Below, piece after piece: positions 7,654-17,440 of a stretch of 64,000 nt of DNA. Origin of the DNA: Alkalihalobacillus sp. AL-G (lineage in GTDB: Bacteria > Bacillota > Bacilli > Bacillales > Fictibacillaceae); contig NZ_CP094656.1 of the NCBI RefSeq assembly GCF_030643805.1, positions 1,798,001 to 1,862,000 of the forward strand, written 5' to 3'. The notes beneath the pieces are model-generated. The model was given only the letters and a program-made list of their open reading frames with translations, searched no databases and was not told the origin of the DNA. Positions within the stretch are counted from its first letter, which is position 1. Every line of letters starts with the position of its first letter. A program made the position numbers and the translations under genes.

Positions 7654-8559
7654 ATGCGTGTAGGGATTATAGGCGGGGGTTCAATCGGGTTACTCTTCGC
7701 TGCTTATTTTCAAAAAAACGGACATGACGTAACAGTTTATGTTAAAAGAGAGGAACAGTACACGAGACTGCTTAATTCTGGTTTGGTATTACAAACACTT
7801 ACGACGACCTTCAGCAGCACTCCAGAAGTTAAAATTTTCCAATCGGCAAAAAAAGAATTTCATGATTTGCTCATTGTAGCAGTTAAATCCTATGATCTTG
7901 AACATGTGTTACCAGTGGTCAAATCATGTTTTACTGATTCGCGTTACTTATTGTTATTGCAAAATGGAATGAAGCATACTAGGTGGCTTTCTGATCTTTG
8001 CATGTTCTCTGTCTATCTAGGCATTGTTGAACACGGTGCTTTGCGTGATTCAGACACGAAGGTTTTGCATACTGGAATCGGTCAAACGAAAATTGCTCCT
8101 TACCTCATTGAAGGCACAGGACTTGATTGGGGTGGACTGACTTTTGATTCTTTTCCGTTTCAACAAAAGGCCGATTGGTATAAAATGCTGAGCCGGAAAT
8201 TGTTGATTAATGCGGTAATCAATCCGTTGACAGCATTATATAAGGTAAGAAATGGAGAACTTCTTGAACGAAACACTTTCATTCAGAAGATGGAGGTTTT
8301 ATTCAAAGAAATTTGTAAGGTACTGGATGTGGAGGATAAAGAGAGATCCTGGAAGGAATTAGTCACTGTTTGCAAGAATACCTCTAACAACAAGTCGTCG
8401 ATGCTTCGTGATATCGAGCGGGGCAACAAAACTGAAATTGAAGCGATTACAGGATATGTTTTGATCATGGCAGAACAACAAAATATACACTTGCCTTATA
8501 ACCAATTTGTTTTTGAGACGATAAAAGGCTTAGAGGAAAGAAGGGATCCAGATGGTTGA
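7654..8559 (+). CDS. panE: 2-dehydropantoate 2-reductase (ketopantoate reductase)
   Basis: A 301-residue NADPH-dependent reductase of the ApbA/PanE family, making pantoate for coenzyme A. The N-terminal Rossmann motif is VGIIGGGSIGLLFA. The catalytic Lys region is KLLINAVINPLTALY near residue 186. ATG 7654 is preferred because the protein then begins MRVGIIGGG exactly at the Rossmann strand; the upstream in-frame ATG at 7609 would add 15 residues unlike the family. It overlaps the next gene by eight bases. In B. subtilis the corresponding gene is ylbQ, in the same place. Confidence 0.9.
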   Translation: MRVGIIGGGSIGLLFAAYFQKNGHDVTVYVKREEQYTRLLNSGLVLQTLTTTFSSTPEVKIFQSAKKEFHDLLIVAVKSYDLEHVLPVVKSCFTDSRYLLLLQNGMKHTRWLSDLCMFSVYLGIVEHGALRDSDTKVLHTGIGQTKIAPYLIEGTGLDWGGLTFDSFPFQQKADWYKMLSRKLLINAVINPLTALYKVRNGELLERNTFIQKMEVLFKEICKVLDVEDKERSWKELVTVCKNTSNNKSSMLRDIERGNKTEIEAITGYVLIMAEQQNIHLPYNQFVFETIKGLEERRDPDG

Positions 8560-8941
8560 TTTTTTTGCAGGTTCACTGGCGACACTCATTACCGTACCAC
8601 TTATAGCTTGGCTCATGGTGTACTCGGTCATGAAAAAGTTCACTCAAAAAAAGAAGAAGTCCTTTCTATTTGCAACTGATGTCACTACTTTTTTCCTTAT
8701 TGCATCTGTTTTGTCCATCCTTTACACAATTTGGGAGCGTTCCTTTATTTGGCCAATAATTGTGTTGCTCTTAGCTATCGTAATTTGCATTACATGGATT
8801 TATTGGAAGCAGGATAAAGATGTAAGCATGTTCCGTATTTTAAAAACAGCATGGCGATTCAACTTTTTGTTGTTTTCCACAGGTTATCTCTCATTAAGTA
8901 TATACGGGCTCGTTACGAGGATCATTTTGATTAGTTCTTGA
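8552..8941 (+). CDS. DUF3397-family membrane protein
   Basis: A 129-residue integral membrane protein with four predicted hydrophobic segments (about residues 3-25, 39-60, 67-88 and 100-125) and short basic loops such as KKFTQKKKKS. Size and position between panE and bshC match the DUF3397 family of Bacilli; function is unknown. The start overlaps panE by eight bases, with GAAGGGATCC upstream, so the two are translationally coupled. Confidence 0.8.
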   Translation: MVDFFAGSLATLITVPLIAWLMVYSVMKKFTQKKKKSFLFATDVTTFFLIASVLSILYTIWERSFIWPIIVLLLAIVICITWIYWKQDKDVSMFRILKTAWRFNFLLFSTGYLSLSIYGLVTRIILISS

Positions 8942-9026
8942 GCAAAATCGTTTGGGGAGGCACATTGAATCTGCTATACTCATAGTCGCAATATTGTTGT
9001 TTCTCATTCGGAAAGGACGAAATTTT

Positions 9027-10646
9027 ATGAAAGTTAGCGAGATACCATTTCAGCAAAAAAACGATTTTTACAGTGCTTACTTGAATGGAGCCCAGCATGT
9101 TCGAGAACAATTTGATTATGATCCATTCCAACAAGACAGCTATAAGCAACGCTGGAAGGAAGTTCAGGAACGTTCATTTCCTAGAGAGTCCCTCCATGAT
9201 CATTTGCTGAATTATCATCAGAAGCTTCCAGCATCAATACATACGATAAATAATATAAACAAACTAAAGGACCCGGAGTCGACTGTGATTGTAACAGGTC
9301 AACAGGCTGGGCTTCTTTCAGGTCCTCTTTATACGATACATAAGTGTATTTCTGCCATTCTTCTTGCGAAAGAGCAGGAGTCCAAACTAGGAACGCCAGT
9401 CATACCTGTATTTTGGGTTGCTGGAGAGGACCATGATTTTGATGAAATCAATCATGTGTATCTCAATGATGAAGGCCGTACATTTAAGAAGAAATTGGAT
9501 TTAGCCGAAGGGAATCGATCCGTTTCTGAGATTCCATTTCCTAAAGAGAAACTTTCTTCATGGGCAGAAGAGGTCATCCGAGGTCTTGGAGAAACGGAGC
9601 ACACTCAGGCCATTAAGAATTTGATACATAAAGCAATAGCAGAATCGGAATCAATCACCGAATTTTTTGCACATATTATGCTTGTCCTGTTTGCAGAAGA
9701 AGGAATCGTTATGCTCGATTCTAATCATCCTGACCTACGTAAAATCGAATCGCCGTTTTTCTTGGAAATGATCCAAAACAATGAGTCCTTGGATCGTAAA
9801 TTTCAAAAGGATGTCCATTTATTAAAGGAGAAAGGTTTTCCAGTACCAGTGGAATCCGAAACTAACAATTCACACCTATTTTTAAACGTTCATCAAAATC
9901 GTGTGTTGCTGTTTCGTGATAGTCATGAATTTAAAGGGAAGAAAAATGAATGCCTTCTAACAAAAAGTGAAATGATTGCAATCGCTGAAGATCAACCTGA
10001 ACGTCTTAGTAATAATGTAATCAGTCGCCCATTCATGCAAGATCGCGTTCTTCCGACCCTTGCCTTCGTGGCAGGTCCTGGTGAAATCGCCTACTGGGGT
10101 GTTCTCAAATCGATCTTCCATCAATTTGACATAAAGATGCCACCTGTAATGCCACGCCTTTCACTAACTTTGGTCGAGTCCCATATATCAAAAGTGGTAA
10201 GTGAAAAGAAAATGCGTTTAGAAGAAATACTTCAAAATGGTGTGAAAGAACGAAAACAAGAATGGTTGAAGAATCGAATAGATTGGAATTTGGATGAACA
10301 ATTCGGGTCAGCAAAAAAGAAGGTTGATCAAACGCATCGAATACTTCGTGAAATAACAACAGAAATTGATAAAGGACTAAATTCGCTTGCACAAAAAAAT
10401 GGGCAATTCCTACAAGATCAGCTTGATTTTTTAAAGAATAATCTTGAACACTCGATTCAGAAGAAATATGAACATGAACTGAAAAAGTTTGACCTGATTG
10501 AACTGAACCTAAGACCAAGTGGAAAACCGCAGGAACGTGTCTTTAATATCTTTTATTTTTTGAATCAATATGGGGTGAACTTAGTTTCTGAACTTGCTTC
10601 ATTGGAGTTTGAGTTTAATGGTAATCATAAGGTGATTCATGTATAA
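9027..10646 (+). CDS. bshC: Bacillithiol biosynthesis cysteine-adding enzyme
   Basis: A 539-residue BshC (YllA), the last step of bacillithiol synthesis, joining cysteine to glucosaminyl-malate. The length equals the usual family length when ATG 9027 is used (AAAGGA eight bases upstream). Landmarks include VTGQQAGLLSGPLYTIHK near residue 93 and VFWVAGEDHDFDEINH near 130. A coiled-coil region falls around residues 385-490. It sits just upstream of mraZ as in B. subtilis. Its presence implies the organism uses bacillithiol as the low-molecular-weight thiol. Confidence 0.94.
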   Translation: MKVSEIPFQQKNDFYSAYLNGAQHVREQFDYDPFQQDSYKQRWKEVQERSFPRESLHDHLLNYHQKLPASIHTINNINKLKDPESTVIVTGQQAGLLSGPLYTIHKCISAILLAKEQESKLGTPVIPVFWVAGEDHDFDEINHVYLNDEGRTFKKKLDLAEGNRSVSEIPFPKEKLSSWAEEVIRGLGETEHTQAIKNLIHKAIAESESITEFFAHIMLVLFAEEGIVMLDSNHPDLRKIESPFFLEMIQNNESLDRKFQKDVHLLKEKGFPVPVESETNNSHLFLNVHQNRVLLFRDSHEFKGKKNECLLTKSEMIAIAEDQPERLSNNVISRPFMQDRVLPTLAFVAGPGEIAYWGVLKSIFHQFDIKMPPVMPRLSLTLVESHISKVVSEKKMRLEEILQNGVKERKQEWLKNRIDWNLDEQFGSAKKKVDQTHRILREITTEIDKGLNSLAQKNGQFLQDQLDFLKNNLEHSIQKKYEHELKKFDLIELNLRPSGKPQERVFNIFYFLNQYGVNLVSELASLEFEFNGNHKVIHV

Positions 10647-10992
10647 GGATGTTAAAAAGGCGGCAAATGATAAACTGCGTATTTCTTCGTTACTTGGTTT
10701 TTCCGGTCCTTACGTATAACAAGGACGTATTGATTTCATGGATGTACATTCATTGTGTACCTTCGTCTAACTAGTCAACGCTATCGATGAAAGCTTCCTC
10801 GGTGCAAGGCAGGGAAGAGGTTTTCAAGTAAGTAGCCCTTCCTCAAAACCTGCGTGCCTCGGGCTCACACGATGTTAGTCAGTTCAACATTGTGACAGGA
10901 CGTTACGTATTTAGTTGAACTTCCTTAACTTGTTTCTTATTCATCTGCTTTTTAACAATAATTTTAGGATGTTAAAAAAACGGCGAATAAAA
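10645..10992. repeat. Hairpin-rich non-coding element flanked by direct repeats
   Basis: The 492-base bshC-mraZ gap holds no credible ORF. AGGATGTTAAAAA occurs at its left end (10646-10658) and again at 10967-10979, each followed by a similar CGGC-AAT stretch. An inverted copy (CTTTTTAACA) lies at about 10948. Between them are GTCCTT/AAGGAC, GTACA/TGTAC, AGGTTTT/AAAACCT and AGTTCAAC/GTTGAACT stems. It looks like an interspersed Bacillaceae intergenic repeat, but no second copy is in this window. Confidence 0.6.
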
Positions 10993-11021
10993 CCGTCGAA
11001 AATTCAAAGAAAAAATGTTCC

Positions 11022-11050
11022 AAAAACCTGCTTATGACAGCAGGTTTTTT
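11022..11050 (+). terminator. Terminator before mraZ
   Basis: An 11-bp stem (AAAAACCTGCT with AGCAGGTTTTT) closed by a 6-base loop, with a T-run on the 3' side. It ends the panE-bshC unit before the mraZ promoter region. Confidence 0.9.
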
Positions 11051-11077
11051 CTATGTTCAAACGAATTATAAAACAAG

Positions 11078-11102
11078 TGGTGGAAAGTGGGGAGTTGTGG
11101 TA
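11078..11102 (+). promoter_or_regulatory. MraZ operator repeats
   Basis: Three TGGNN units at 10-base spacing: TGGTG (11078), TGGGG (11088) and TGGTA (11098), each separated by five bases. This is the geometry known for MraZ binding sites (TGGGN repeats with N5 spacers). It lies 37 bases before the mraZ start and suggests MraZ autorepression of the cluster. Binding is inferred from pattern. Confidence 0.7.
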
Positions 11103-11138
11103 GACTTAGGATAGATTGTGGGGGAAGGGGATCAAACC

Positions 11139-11570
11139 ATGTTCATGGGAGAGCATTTACATACCATTGACGATAAAGGAAGAATGATCATCCCTTCTAA
11201 GTTCCGTGATGAACTAGGCTCCACATTCGTACTTACAAGAGGATTAGACCAATGTGTTTTTGGTTACCCTCTAGAAGAATGGAAACAGTTAGAAGAAAAG
11301 TTGAAAGCACTCCCGTTTACCAAGAAAGATGCAAGGGCATTTACACGATTCTTCTTTTCAGGAGCAGCAGAGTGTCAGCTCGACAAACAAGGACGTGTCA
11401 ACATCGCCTCAACCCTGAGACAATACGCAAAGCTTGATAAGGATTGTGTTGTCATCGGAGTCAGCAACCGGATTGAAGTCTGGAACAAGCAAATTTGGGA
11501 AGAATACTTCTCGCAATCAGAAGATTCATTTGGAGAGATTGCTGAAAGCTTGATGGATTTCGATCTATAA
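11139..11570 (+). CDS. mraZ: Transcriptional regulator MraZ
   Basis: A 143-residue protein with two SpoVT/AbrB-like repeats: [16 protein letters not shown] near residue 8 and [16 protein letters not shown] near residue 80. The conserved DxxGR motif is present in both. MraZ forms a ring and represses the division and cell-wall (dcw) operon it heads. ATG 11139 gives the B. subtilis length and follows GGGGGAAGGGG. Likely autoregulated through the TGG repeats directly upstream. Confidence 0.96.
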   Translation: MFMGEHLHTIDDKGRMIIPSKFRDELGSTFVLTRGLDQCVFGYPLEEWKQLEEKLKALPFTKKDARAFTRFFFSGAAECQLDKQGRVNIASTLRQYAKLDKDCVVIGVSNRIEVWNKQIWEEYFSQSEDSFGEIAESLMDFDL

Positions 11571-11620
11571 AAGGTGTGCATCAAACCGGGACGGTTTTAG
11601 AGAAAAAGAGGGACTAACAT

Positions 11621-12550
11621 ATGTTTGAGCATGAAACAGTATTAAAACAAGAAGCGATTGTCGGACTGCAAATTAAAGAGAATGGCATCTATGTAGATTG
11701 CACTCTTGGTGGAGCAGGCCATACTGAGGAAATTGTGAAACGAATTGACACCGGACAAGTATTTGCTTTCGATCAAGATCTTCATGCGATTGAACATGCT
11801 AGAAAACGACTGCAAGCCTTCGAAGGAAAATTTCAGATCATTCAGTCCAATTTTAGACATTTGAAAGAATCGCTTCAGGAAGTTGGTATCAATGGTGTTG
11901 ATGGTATCCTATTTGATTTAGGTGTGTCCTCTCCACAGCTTGATGAAGCGGAACGTGGATTCAGTTATCATCAGGATGCGCCGCTGGATATGAGAATGGA
12001 TCAGACGAATGAACTAACGGCTTACCACATTGTAAATGAATGGCCGTACGAAAAGCTTGTTTCAATCTTTTTTAAATATGGTGAAGAAAAATTCGCCAAA
12101 TCGATTGCTCGTAAAATTGAAGCGAATCGTGAACAACAGCCAATTAAAACGACAGGGGAACTGGTGGAAATCATCAAGACCGCAATTCCAGCTAGAGCAC
12201 GTCGAAAAGGCGGACACCCTGCAAAAAGGACATTCCAAGCAATTAGAATAGCAGTAAACGATGAATTGAATGCATTTGAAGAGGCGTTAAGAGACGGAAT
12301 CGACTTATTGAATCCGAGGGGAAGAATTTGCGTGATCACCTTTCATTCGTTGGAGGACCGGTTGTGCAAAAGAATCTTTAAGGAAGAAAGCAGTGAGCCA
12401 GAACTTCCACCTGGAATGCCTGCCGTACCTGAAGAATATCAGCCGGTTCTTAAAATGATAACACGAAAACCAATCATACCGGGAACTGAAGAACAAGAAC
12501 AAAACAGAAGAGCACGATCTTCAAAACTAAGAATTGCAGAAAAAATGTAG
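11621..12550 (+). CDS. rsmH: 16S rRNA (cytosine(1402)-N(4))-methyltransferase
   Basis: A 309-residue RsmH (MraW), which methylates N4 of C1402 in 16S rRNA using SAM. The SAM-binding motif [15 protein letters not shown] falls near residue 24, the [20 protein letters not shown] signature near 97, and a conserved [16 protein letters not shown] near 238. The gene lies between mraZ and ftsL as in nearly all dcw clusters. The ATG is preceded by a weak AGAGGGAC ribosome site. Confidence 0.96.
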   Translation: MFEHETVLKQEAIVGLQIKENGIYVDCTLGGAGHTEEIVKRIDTGQVFAFDQDLHAIEHARKRLQAFEGKFQIIQSNFRHLKESLQEVGINGVDGILFDLGVSSPQLDEAERGFSYHQDAPLDMRMDQTNELTAYHIVNEWPYEKLVSIFFKYGEEKFAKSIARKIEANREQQPIKTTGELVEIIKTAIPARARRKGGHPAKRTFQAIRIAVNDELNAFEEALRDGIDLLNPRGRICVITFHSLEDRLCKRIFKEESSEPELPPGMPAVPEEYQPVLKMITRKPIIPGTEEQEQNRRARSSKLRIAEKM

Positions 12551-12565
12551 AGAGGGGAAAGGGAT

Positions 12566-12928
12566 TTGAGTAATCTAGCACATCAAGTACAAAGAAAAAC
12601 CCAATATACTGAGCAAGTTCAACCAAAACGACACGTTCAACCACAAAAACGCTCAATTATCACCAAGGGAGAAAAGGTTCTCTGGTCTATTTCTGCGATT
12701 ATGTTAGTTGCTGCTTCGATTTTTGTCATTTCAAACTATGCCTCAATCTACTCGATCAATAAGGATGTTCAGGTAACTAAGAGTAAGATTGAGCAACAAC
12801 AAAAAGAAGTAAGTGATTTAAGCCTTCAAGTATCTGAGCTAAGCACTCCGCAAAGAATTAAGGAATATGCAAGAGAAAAGCTCGGGATGACATTTAACGA
12901 TCAAAATGTAAAAGTTATCAACAACTAA
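12566..12928 (+). CDS. ftsL: Cell division protein FtsL
   Basis: A 120-residue bitopic membrane protein: basic cytoplasmic tail (residues 1-35), one membrane span (about 38-60), and an extracellular coiled coil (about 62-100) that pairs with DivIC. Start is TTG at 12566 after AGAGGGGAAAGGG. FtsL is an unstable limiting component of the divisome and recruits PBP2B, encoded next. Sequence conservation in the family is low, so the call rests on topology, size and position. Confidence 0.9.
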   Translation: MSNLAHQVQRKTQYTEQVQPKRHVQPQKRSIITKGEKVLWSISAIMLVAASIFVISNYASIYSINKDVQVTKSKIEQQQKEVSDLSLQVSELSTPQRIKEYAREKLGMTFNDQNVKVINN

Positions 12929-12945
12929 CGTTAGGTGTGTTTTAC

Positions 12946-15171
12946 ATGAATGGAAAAAAGAATCCGAATATAAATAAAGGAGCAGTGATTTTATCTTTGA
13001 TATTCGTCCTGCTCTTTTTTGTTTTAACTGGAAGGTATTTTTATTTAGGTTGGACAGGAGAAGCAGAAGGTAAGGATCTTGAAGAACTTGCAAAGCAAAA
13101 ATGGACAATCCAACAACCTTTGGATGCAGATCGCGGGTCGTTTTTTGACCGCAAAGGGGAGGTTATTGCAGAGGACATTCCTGCTTATACTGTTGTGGCA
13201 ATATTGGCTGAAGACTATGAAAACCGTGTTTCGGACCCCGAAAAAACTGCCGAGAAACTCGCACCCCTATTAGATATGTCTGAAAGTAGACTCATAGAGC
13301 TGATGAGTAAAGAGGAACGCTGGCAGGTTGAACTGGGGCCAGGCGGGGACAAAATCAGCCACTCGAAAATGAATAAGATCAAAGAGTTAGGATTGGATGG
13401 TATCGTATTTAAACGGAAAACGAAAAGGTATTATCCGAACCAGAAATTCGCTTCCCATATCATAGGGTTTACTGCGATTAAAGAAGGTGAAAGAGTAGGG
13501 GCGATGGGGCTTGAACAAACACTTGATGAACACCTGCACGAAGAAGACGGAAGGCTGATTTATCAACAAGATTTCGAGGGCTATAAGCTTCCGGACCCGA
13601 AAGAAGTCATGGTCGAGCCGAAAAACGGTTACAACGTACATCTAACGATTGATGAGAATATTCAATTGTTTTTGGAGCAAGCAATGACTGAAGTAAATGA
13701 AGAATATGACCCGAAACGGATGATTGGTATTGTCGCAGATCCTAACACGGGTAAAATTCTTGCAATGTCTAATCGTCCAAGCTTCAACCCGAACATCCGC
13801 GACATCGAAAACTATTCGAATTTTGCGATCAGTTCACGGTTCGAGCCTGGCTCAACGATGAAAATCTTCACCCTTGCTGCAGCGATTGAGGAAGGTGCAT
13901 ATAACGGAAATGCCACCTACAAATCTGGTACGTATACTACTTCTTTTGGAGAAAAAATCGGTGATCATAGTGGAATTGATGGAGAAATCATGACATACGA
14001 TGAAGGGTTTATCCGTTCCTCTAACGTCGCGTTCATGAAAATCGCTGCAGAACAGCTCGGGTTCGAAAACTTAAATCAATATTTGACAGAGAGGTTCGAA
14101 TTCGATCAACCGACTGGGGTCGATCTTCCGGGTGAAGCGGATTCGAAAATTCAATTCAAGTGGGAAACAGAAAAATTGACCACAGCATTCGGTCAAGGGA
14201 CAGCCATCACACCGATCCAACAAATCCAAGCGGCAACAGCCATCGCAAACGGTGGCAAGATGATGAAGCCTTATGTCATTGAAAAAATTGTCAATCCAGA
14301 CAATGAAAAAGTCGTTCAAAACCACGAACCTGAAGTAGTAGGTACACCAATATCAAAAGAAACGTCAGAGCATGTCCGTAACCTGATGCGTTCCGTCGTC
14401 ACCGATGGAACAGGAGAGCGTTATTATAATATCGAAGGCTATGAGGTAGCTGGGAAGACTGGAACAGCAGAAATACCAGATCCAAAGGGTGGTTATTTAG
14501 AAGGGTACGATAATTATGTCTTCTCTTTCTTAGGCATGGCGCCTAAGGACGACCCAAAGCTATTAATCTATATTGCCATTGACCGGCCGAACCTTGATGT
14601 GGAAAGCTATGAATCTGGTTCTGTTCCCGTATCGAAAGTGTTCAATTTCGTCATGAAAAACAGCCTGCAATACTTGAACATTGCTCCAGTAGAAGGTTCA
14701 TCTGAGCATAATGGGGAAAGTAAGAAGGATGTTACGGATAACATCCCTCTTAACGATTATGAAGGTGGATCTTCTATCGCTCTCGAGCAAGAATTAAAGG
14801 AAAAGGGATTAGACGTTCATGTACTCGGAGAAGGTGATGAAGTTATTGCTCAGACGCCATTTGCTGGTACTGCTGTACTAAAAGGTCAAAAAATCATTCT
14901 GCGAACATCTGGTACCGTAAAAATGCCAGATTTGACAGGATGGTCACGAGCGGAAGTGCTTCAGCTTGCACGAATACTTAACTTGAAAACACCTGAGTTT
15001 ATCGGAAATGGCTACGTTGTTTTGCAAAGTATACCACCGAAAGCAAAGGTGAAAGAAGGGTCGCACCTTGTGATAGAATTAAAGGCTCCTCAGCAAATTG
15101 CAGAGGAAAAGAAGGCGAAGGAAAAAGAGAAAGGAAATAAAGAACACAAAGAGGAACCAGTGACCGATTGA
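12946..15171 (+). CDS. pbpB: Penicillin-binding protein 2B, septal transpeptidase
   Basis: A class B PBP of 741 residues: an N-terminal membrane anchor (about residues 8-30), a dimerisation domain, a transpeptidase domain and two C-terminal PASTA domains (about 590-720). Active-site motifs are the SxxK of FEPGSTMK near residue 300, SSN (RSSNVAF) and KTG (VAGKTGTAE). It cross-links septal peptidoglycan with an FtsW-type polymerase. ATG 12946 has AGGTG eight bases upstream; an in-frame GTG lies at 12937. The Lys/Glu-rich tail after the last PASTA is low in complexity. Confidence 0.95.
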   Translation: MNGKKNPNINKGAVILSLIFVLLFFVLTGRYFYLGWTGEAEGKDLEELAKQKWTIQQPLDADRGSFFDRKGEVIAEDIPAYTVVAILAEDYENRVSDPEKTAEKLAPLLDMSESRLIELMSKEERWQVELGPGGDKISHSKMNKIKELGLDGIVFKRKTKRYYPNQKFASHIIGFTAIKEGERVGAMGLEQTLDEHLHEEDGRLIYQQDFEGYKLPDPKEVMVEPKNGYNVHLTIDENIQLFLEQAMTEVNEEYDPKRMIGIVADPNTGKILAMSNRPSFNPNIRDIENYSNFAISSRFEPGSTMKIFTLAAAIEEGAYNGNATYKSGTYTTSFGEKIGDHSGIDGEIMTYDEGFIRSSNVAFMKIAAEQLGFENLNQYLTERFEFDQPTGVDLPGEADSKIQFKWETEKLTTAFGQGTAITPIQQIQAATAIANGGKMMKPYVIEKIVNPDNEKVVQNHEPEVVGTPISKETSEHVRNLMRSVVTDGTGERYYNIEGYEVAGKTGTAEIPDPKGGYLEGYDNYVFSFLGMAPKDDPKLLIYIAIDRPNLDVESYESGSVPVSKVFNFVMKNSLQYLNIAPVEGSSEHNGESKKDVTDNIPLNDYEGGSSIALEQELKEKGLDVHVLGEGDEVIAQTPFAGTAVLKGQKIILRTSGTVKMPDLTGWSRAEVLQLARILNLKTPEFIGNGYVVLQSIPPKAKVKEGSHLVIELKAPQQIAEEKKAKEKEKGNKEHKEEPVTD

Positions 15172-15236
15172 CTGTTCTAGCTGTTTCTGTACAAGCATAT
15201 AGATGAAACGAGCTTATCATGTAGGAGGTTGGGCAT

Positions 15237-17168
15237 GTGCGCGTTTCAAATGTGACTGTGCGGAGACGGCTTATTTTTGTGCTGGTAGCCGGTCTTTTAT
15301 TTTTATTAATAATCACCGGTAGACTTGGATATGTTCAGTTCGTAAAAGGGAATTGGCTGACAGGGCTTGCCTTGGATTCCTGGAGCCGGAATGTTCCCTT
15401 TGAACCAAAACGGGGTGAAATCTTCGACCGTAATGGCATTCCGATTGCAACAAACATCAGTGCCCCTACGGTATACATTGTCCCGAGACAGGTAAAGGAC
15501 CCGGTAATGACTGCTGAGAAGCTTGCTGCCGCCCTCAATTTGAATAAGAAGGATGTCTACAAAATGATTACGAAAAAGGAATCGATTGTAAACATATATC
15601 CAGGAGGGAAAAAAATCAGCAACAAAAAAGCGAATGAAATCCGTTCCTACGATCTCCCAGGTGTATTTGTAGCAGAGGATAGCAAACGACATTATCCATT
15701 TGGAAGCTTCCTATCTCATGTTCTTGGTTTTGTCGGCATCGATAAAGGTCTTGCCGGTCTTGAGGCTCGATATAACGACCTGTTAAGTGGGGAAGAGGGT
15801 TCCGTTTCCTTTTATTCGGATGCAAGAGGGAACCGGATGCCTTCGCTTTCTGATGAATATGAACCACCGGAGGATGGTCTTGACTTACGACTGACGATTG
15901 ATGCAAAAGTCCAAGCGATTATGGAACGTGAGCTTGATATCGCTGATGCGACCTATAATCCAGACGGGGCTATAGCGATTGCAATGGATCCGAATACAGG
16001 TGAAATTCTTGGTATGGCGAGTCGACCAGATTTTCATCCCGCAAATTTCCGTGACGTACCACAGGAAGTGTACAACCGGAACAAGCCTGTGTGGAGCACG
16101 TATGAGCCTGGATCTACATTTAAGATCATTACACTTGCGGCAGCATTGGAAGAAAATAAAGTTGATTTAAAAAACGATTCCTTTTATGACCCTGGTTCAA
16201 TTGAAGTTGCCGGAAGAAAGCTCAAATGTTGGAAGAGCGGCGGTCACGGGAGTGAAACGTTTCTGGAGGTTGTCCAAAACTCCTGTAACCCCGGTTTTGT
16301 GGCACTAGGTCAACGATTAGGGAAGGAAAGGCTTTTCTCTTATATTCGAGGCTTCGGATTCGGACAAAAGACAGGGATCGATTTACAAGGGGAAGGAACA
16401 GGAATCCTTTTTAAGCCTGAACGCGTAGGACCCCTTGAACTTGCTACTACTGCATTCGGCCAAGGGGTTTCGGTCACACCGATCCAACAGGTTGCCGCGG
16501 TGGCAGCGGCGGTTAACGGAGGTTATTTGTATACTCCCTACGTCGCAAAGGAATGGATTGATCCTGTCACAGGCGAGATTGTCTCGAAAACGAGTCCTGA
16601 AATGAAACAGCAGGTCATCTCAGAAGAAACGTCCAAGGAAGTGCGCTATGCACTTGAAACGGTCGTGGCCCAAGGAACAGGGAAAAATGCTTTTGTTGAT
16701 GGATACCGGGTTGGTGGAAAGACAGGTACAGCACAGAAAGCCGTCAAGGGACAATATCTAAAAAATAATTACATCGTTTCATTTATCGGATTTGCTCCGG
16801 CAGATAATCCACAAATCGTTGTATACGTTGCAATTGACAATCCGAAGGGAACGGTACAATTTGGTGGGGTCGTTGCCGCTCCAATCGTAGGTTCGATCAT
16901 TGAGGATAGCCTGATGGCAATGGATGTGCCAAAACGGAAAAATCAAATTGAAAAAGAAGCAACGTGGACCGATCAGCCACGTGTTGAAGTGCCGAATCTC
17001 ATGGGGAAAACGAGACAGGATATTCATAAAGCGTATTATGATCTTAAGATTGACATTAAAGGATCGGGGGATATTGTAATCGAGCAAGCCCCGGATCCAG
17101 GGATCAAACTTACAACCGGATCTACTATTCGACTATATATGGGTGACAAATCCTCCTCAGATGATTAA
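15237..17168 (+). CDS. spoVD: Stage V sporulation protein D (spore cortex transpeptidase)
   Basis: A class B PBP of 643 residues, close to the B. subtilis length. It has a single membrane anchor (about 11-30) and a dimerisation domain. The transpeptidase domain carries STFK (YEPGSTFKIITLA near 295), SCN (VQNSCNPGFVA) and KTG (VGGKTGTAQ). One C-terminal PASTA domain distinguishes it from PBP2B, which has two. It works with SpoVE to make cortex peptidoglycan. The GTG start at 15237 follows TAGGAGG by eight bases. The neighbouring pbpB gene is a paralogue. Confidence 0.95.
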   Translation: MRVSNVTVRRRLIFVLVAGLLFLLIITGRLGYVQFVKGNWLTGLALDSWSRNVPFEPKRGEIFDRNGIPIATNISAPTVYIVPRQVKDPVMTAEKLAAALNLNKKDVYKMITKKESIVNIYPGGKKISNKKANEIRSYDLPGVFVAEDSKRHYPFGSFLSHVLGFVGIDKGLAGLEARYNDLLSGEEGSVSFYSDARGNRMPSLSDEYEPPEDGLDLRLTIDAKVQAIMERELDIADATYNPDGAIAIAMDPNTGEILGMASRPDFHPANFRDVPQEVYNRNKPVWSTYEPGSTFKIITLAAALEENKVDLKNDSFYDPGSIEVAGRKLKCWKSGGHGSETFLEVVQNSCNPGFVALGQRLGKERLFSYIRGFGFGQKTGIDLQGEGTGILFKPERVGPLELATTAFGQGVSVTPIQQVAAVAAAVNGGYLYTPYVAKEWIDPVTGEIVSKTSPEMKQQVISEETSKEVRYALETVVAQGTGKNAFVDGYRVGGKTGTAQKAVKGQYLKNNYIVSFIGFAPADNPQIVVYVAIDNPKGTVQFGGVVAAPIVGSIIEDSLMAMDVPKRKNQIEKEATWTDQPRVEVPNLMGKTRQDIHKAYYDLKIDIKGSGDIVIEQAPDPGIKLTTGSTIRLYMGDKSSSDD

Positions 17169-17190
17169 AATAAAAGCTATGGAATAATAA

Positions 17191-17241
17191 GAGTCAGGTT
17201 CTTCCCTCTCTTTCGTATAGATTGGTAGTAGGACCTGACAT
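17191..17241. repeat. Inverted repeat after spoVD
   Basis: GAGTCAGGT near 17190 pairs with ACCTGAC near 17233, spaced by about 30 bases. There is no T-run. It resembles the GTCAGAC...GTCTGAC hairpin at 7511. It may end the spoVD message or be a dispersed element. Confidence 0.5.
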
Positions 17242-17325
17242 ATCGTTATGTTTAATCATGTAAACGAATGAGGACATGATAGTAAAAGCTGAAGCAGTAA
17301 TAAATATTTGAAGCATCGAAGTAAT

Positions 17326-17440
17326 GTCTAGCTCCAGCACCCAGCCACTCTGTTCACTTCAGACTTCCTGCGGCGGCGACAGCCTCCTCGTCAGTCTTCC
17401 AGTGACTTTCGTGGCTACACAGGGCGCTTGCGCTTTTCTT
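17326..17440. repeat. Bacillaceae-type interspersed repeat upstream of murE
   Basis: The stretch runs from GTCTAGCTCCAGCACC to GGGCGCTTGCGCTTTTCTT. I recognise these ends as typical of an intergenic repeat family seen in many Bacillaceae genomes (from memory, not searched). It lies in the 290-base spoVD-murE gap and is GC-richer than its surroundings. It happens to be open in the murE frame, which can mislead start calls. Confidence 0.65.
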
